Of a DNA stretch of 64,000 bases, positions 63,150 to 64,000 are shown piece after piece (the stretch's first letter is position 1; every line of letters starts with the position of its first letter). The notes below the pieces were generated by a model. It was given only the letters and a program-made list of their open reading frames with translations. It made no database searches and was not told where the DNA came from. The stretch spans positions 63,158,786 to 63,222,785 of the forward strand of contig OY740768.1 of assembly GCA_963513935.1 (NCBI GenBank), written 5' to 3'. Source of the stretch: Aphrophora alni. Lineage: Eukaryota > Arthropoda > Insecta > Hemiptera > Aphrophoridae. The position numbers and the translations under genes were made by a program.

Positions 63150-64000
63150 TTATTAGTTTCTATAGTGTTTAATAAACGGTAAATATCATGTTTTTTTTTC
63201 TTGTTTACTTATAAATAAAACTTGTAAAATCCACCAAAACAGATTTGTGATTTAAAATATAAATTTTTGGTAAATATTTTTCACCTAAAATTAATTATGA
63301 AATCTCACCTGCTTCGATCGAATAACTGGACGTATAAACCTTAGATTTTCTGACCCTATGCCACCTTTACTACTTGGTGTCTTGTCCTAATCAAATATCG
63401 TGTCATATGTGTGGAAAGAGAAACTGATGGTCAAAAAATCGAAAAGATATTATGTTGAATCATTTGCTTAAGAGTATTTAATTTCACAACATATTTTGGA
63501 TAAGATATTTGCTCATGTATAAATATTGGGGAATATTTATTTCCACAATGATGGTTTGTATAAATTTAAAAGTAGATATTTAAAATGTCTAATTTTAAAC
63601 CAAAGTTAACATGTATCATACAATTTTCCGTTTTTAAAAGAGTGACAGAAAAATATTGCTATTTGCTCTCTTTATTCGGTATATAAGATAAAGGTATCTT
63701 TAAACCCTTCATTCTACTTGATTGGGTGTGTAAATATTCATGTATGCAGGCTCCACAAAGTAGACGATCCCGTGGGGAAATTATTTGACCTACCGCTCAA
63801 CAGTTTTCTCTCCTGTCGAAAACATCCATAAATATAGAAAAGTGCCCCTCCTAGAGTATTTTGAATAACCCTAGTCTTAGAATACCAATGTTTTATTAGT
63901 ATTCGAAAAGTTTAAAACTCAAATTTCAATCTACTACGACTGAACACTCAACGTTCCTATTGTTACACTGATTATTTTACATGTATTCCAACCACTTGCA
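63150..64000. other. AT-rich spacer at the right edge
   Basis: Nothing recognisable. If the candidate gene continues to the right, this is intron sequence. Confidence 0.5.

Larger units (their letters stand above)
60303..63150 (-). mobile_element. Decayed non-LTR retrotransposon (LINE)
   Basis: The composition is visibly more GC-rich than the host DNA. Read on the minus strand from right to left, it holds a Gag-like ORF1 part (about 63130-62160) and then a reverse transcriptase (about 62010-61035), followed by a post-RT segment to about 60600 or further. All frames are broken by stops and frameshifts. The spacing leaves almost no room for an apurinic endonuclease domain between the Gag-like and RT parts, so an internal deletion is likely. 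The insert is antisense to the candidate host gene. Ends, poly-A tail and target-site duplication could not be placed. Confidence 0.85.

Noticed and set aside
1..64000. CRISPR array or prokaryotic operon structure
   Set aside because: No regularly spaced repeats with unique spacers exist and coding density is far too low. All regular arrays are microsatellites.

Overview
This window is AT-rich, gene-poor eukaryotic DNA. Nothing in it looks prokaryotic: there are no dense ORFs and no operons, but there are long (TA)n, (GA)n and (CA)n microsatellites, GT-AG splice-site candidates, tRNA-like retroposon heads, foldback elements and decayed transposons. An arthropod, probably an insect, is the best guess. 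It rests on the AT bias, scattered GTTAGG/TAGGCCTA words and transposon content, so it is inference and not identification.

Layout. 1-13 kb: AT-rich spacer with a (TA)n tract, a 236-bp tandem duplication (5.17-5.69 kb), a possible hAT-like transposase remnant (7.0-7.4 kb) and a truncated snapback tRNA-like element (7.93-8.06 kb). 13-18 kb: one copy of a dispersed repeat, then a 1.8-kb nested palindrome (14.46-16.28 kb). Its core is a near-perfect 186-bp-arm inverted repeat with a tRNA-like gene in each arm, bounded by an 11-bp direct repeat. Two direct-repeat families follow. 18-30 kb: spacer with (GA)n and (TA)n tracts and an inverted/direct repeat cluster at 27.7 kb. 30.1-30.95 kb: a CpG-rich pocket that looks like a promoter plus 5' leader, ending in a candidate start codon and strong splice donor on the + strand. 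31-56 kb: probable intron with foldback elements, a decayed Mutator-like transposase (38.5-39.4 kb) and microsatellites. 56.8 kb: a clean 63-nt exon between good splice signals, on the + strand and phase-compatible with the 30.9-kb donor. 60.3-63.15 kb: a heavily mutated non-LTR retrotransposon on the - strand, with a Gag-like ORF1 and a reverse transcriptase.

The candidate gene is therefore one + strand transcription unit starting near 30.4 kb, with a very long first intron (about 26 kb), continuing past the right edge. I could not identify its product. The rest of the window is transposon debris and simple sequence.

The most unusual signals are (i) the snapback tRNA-like pair with an apparent target-site duplication and A-rich end, nested inside a larger palindrome, and (ii) a recurring motif CTGANGAT - stem-loop - GAAACSCG, seen at up to seven sites in five loci, mostly foldback elements. 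It resembles a hammerhead ribozyme catalytic core with one extra base, as might be left by ribozyme-bearing retroelements.
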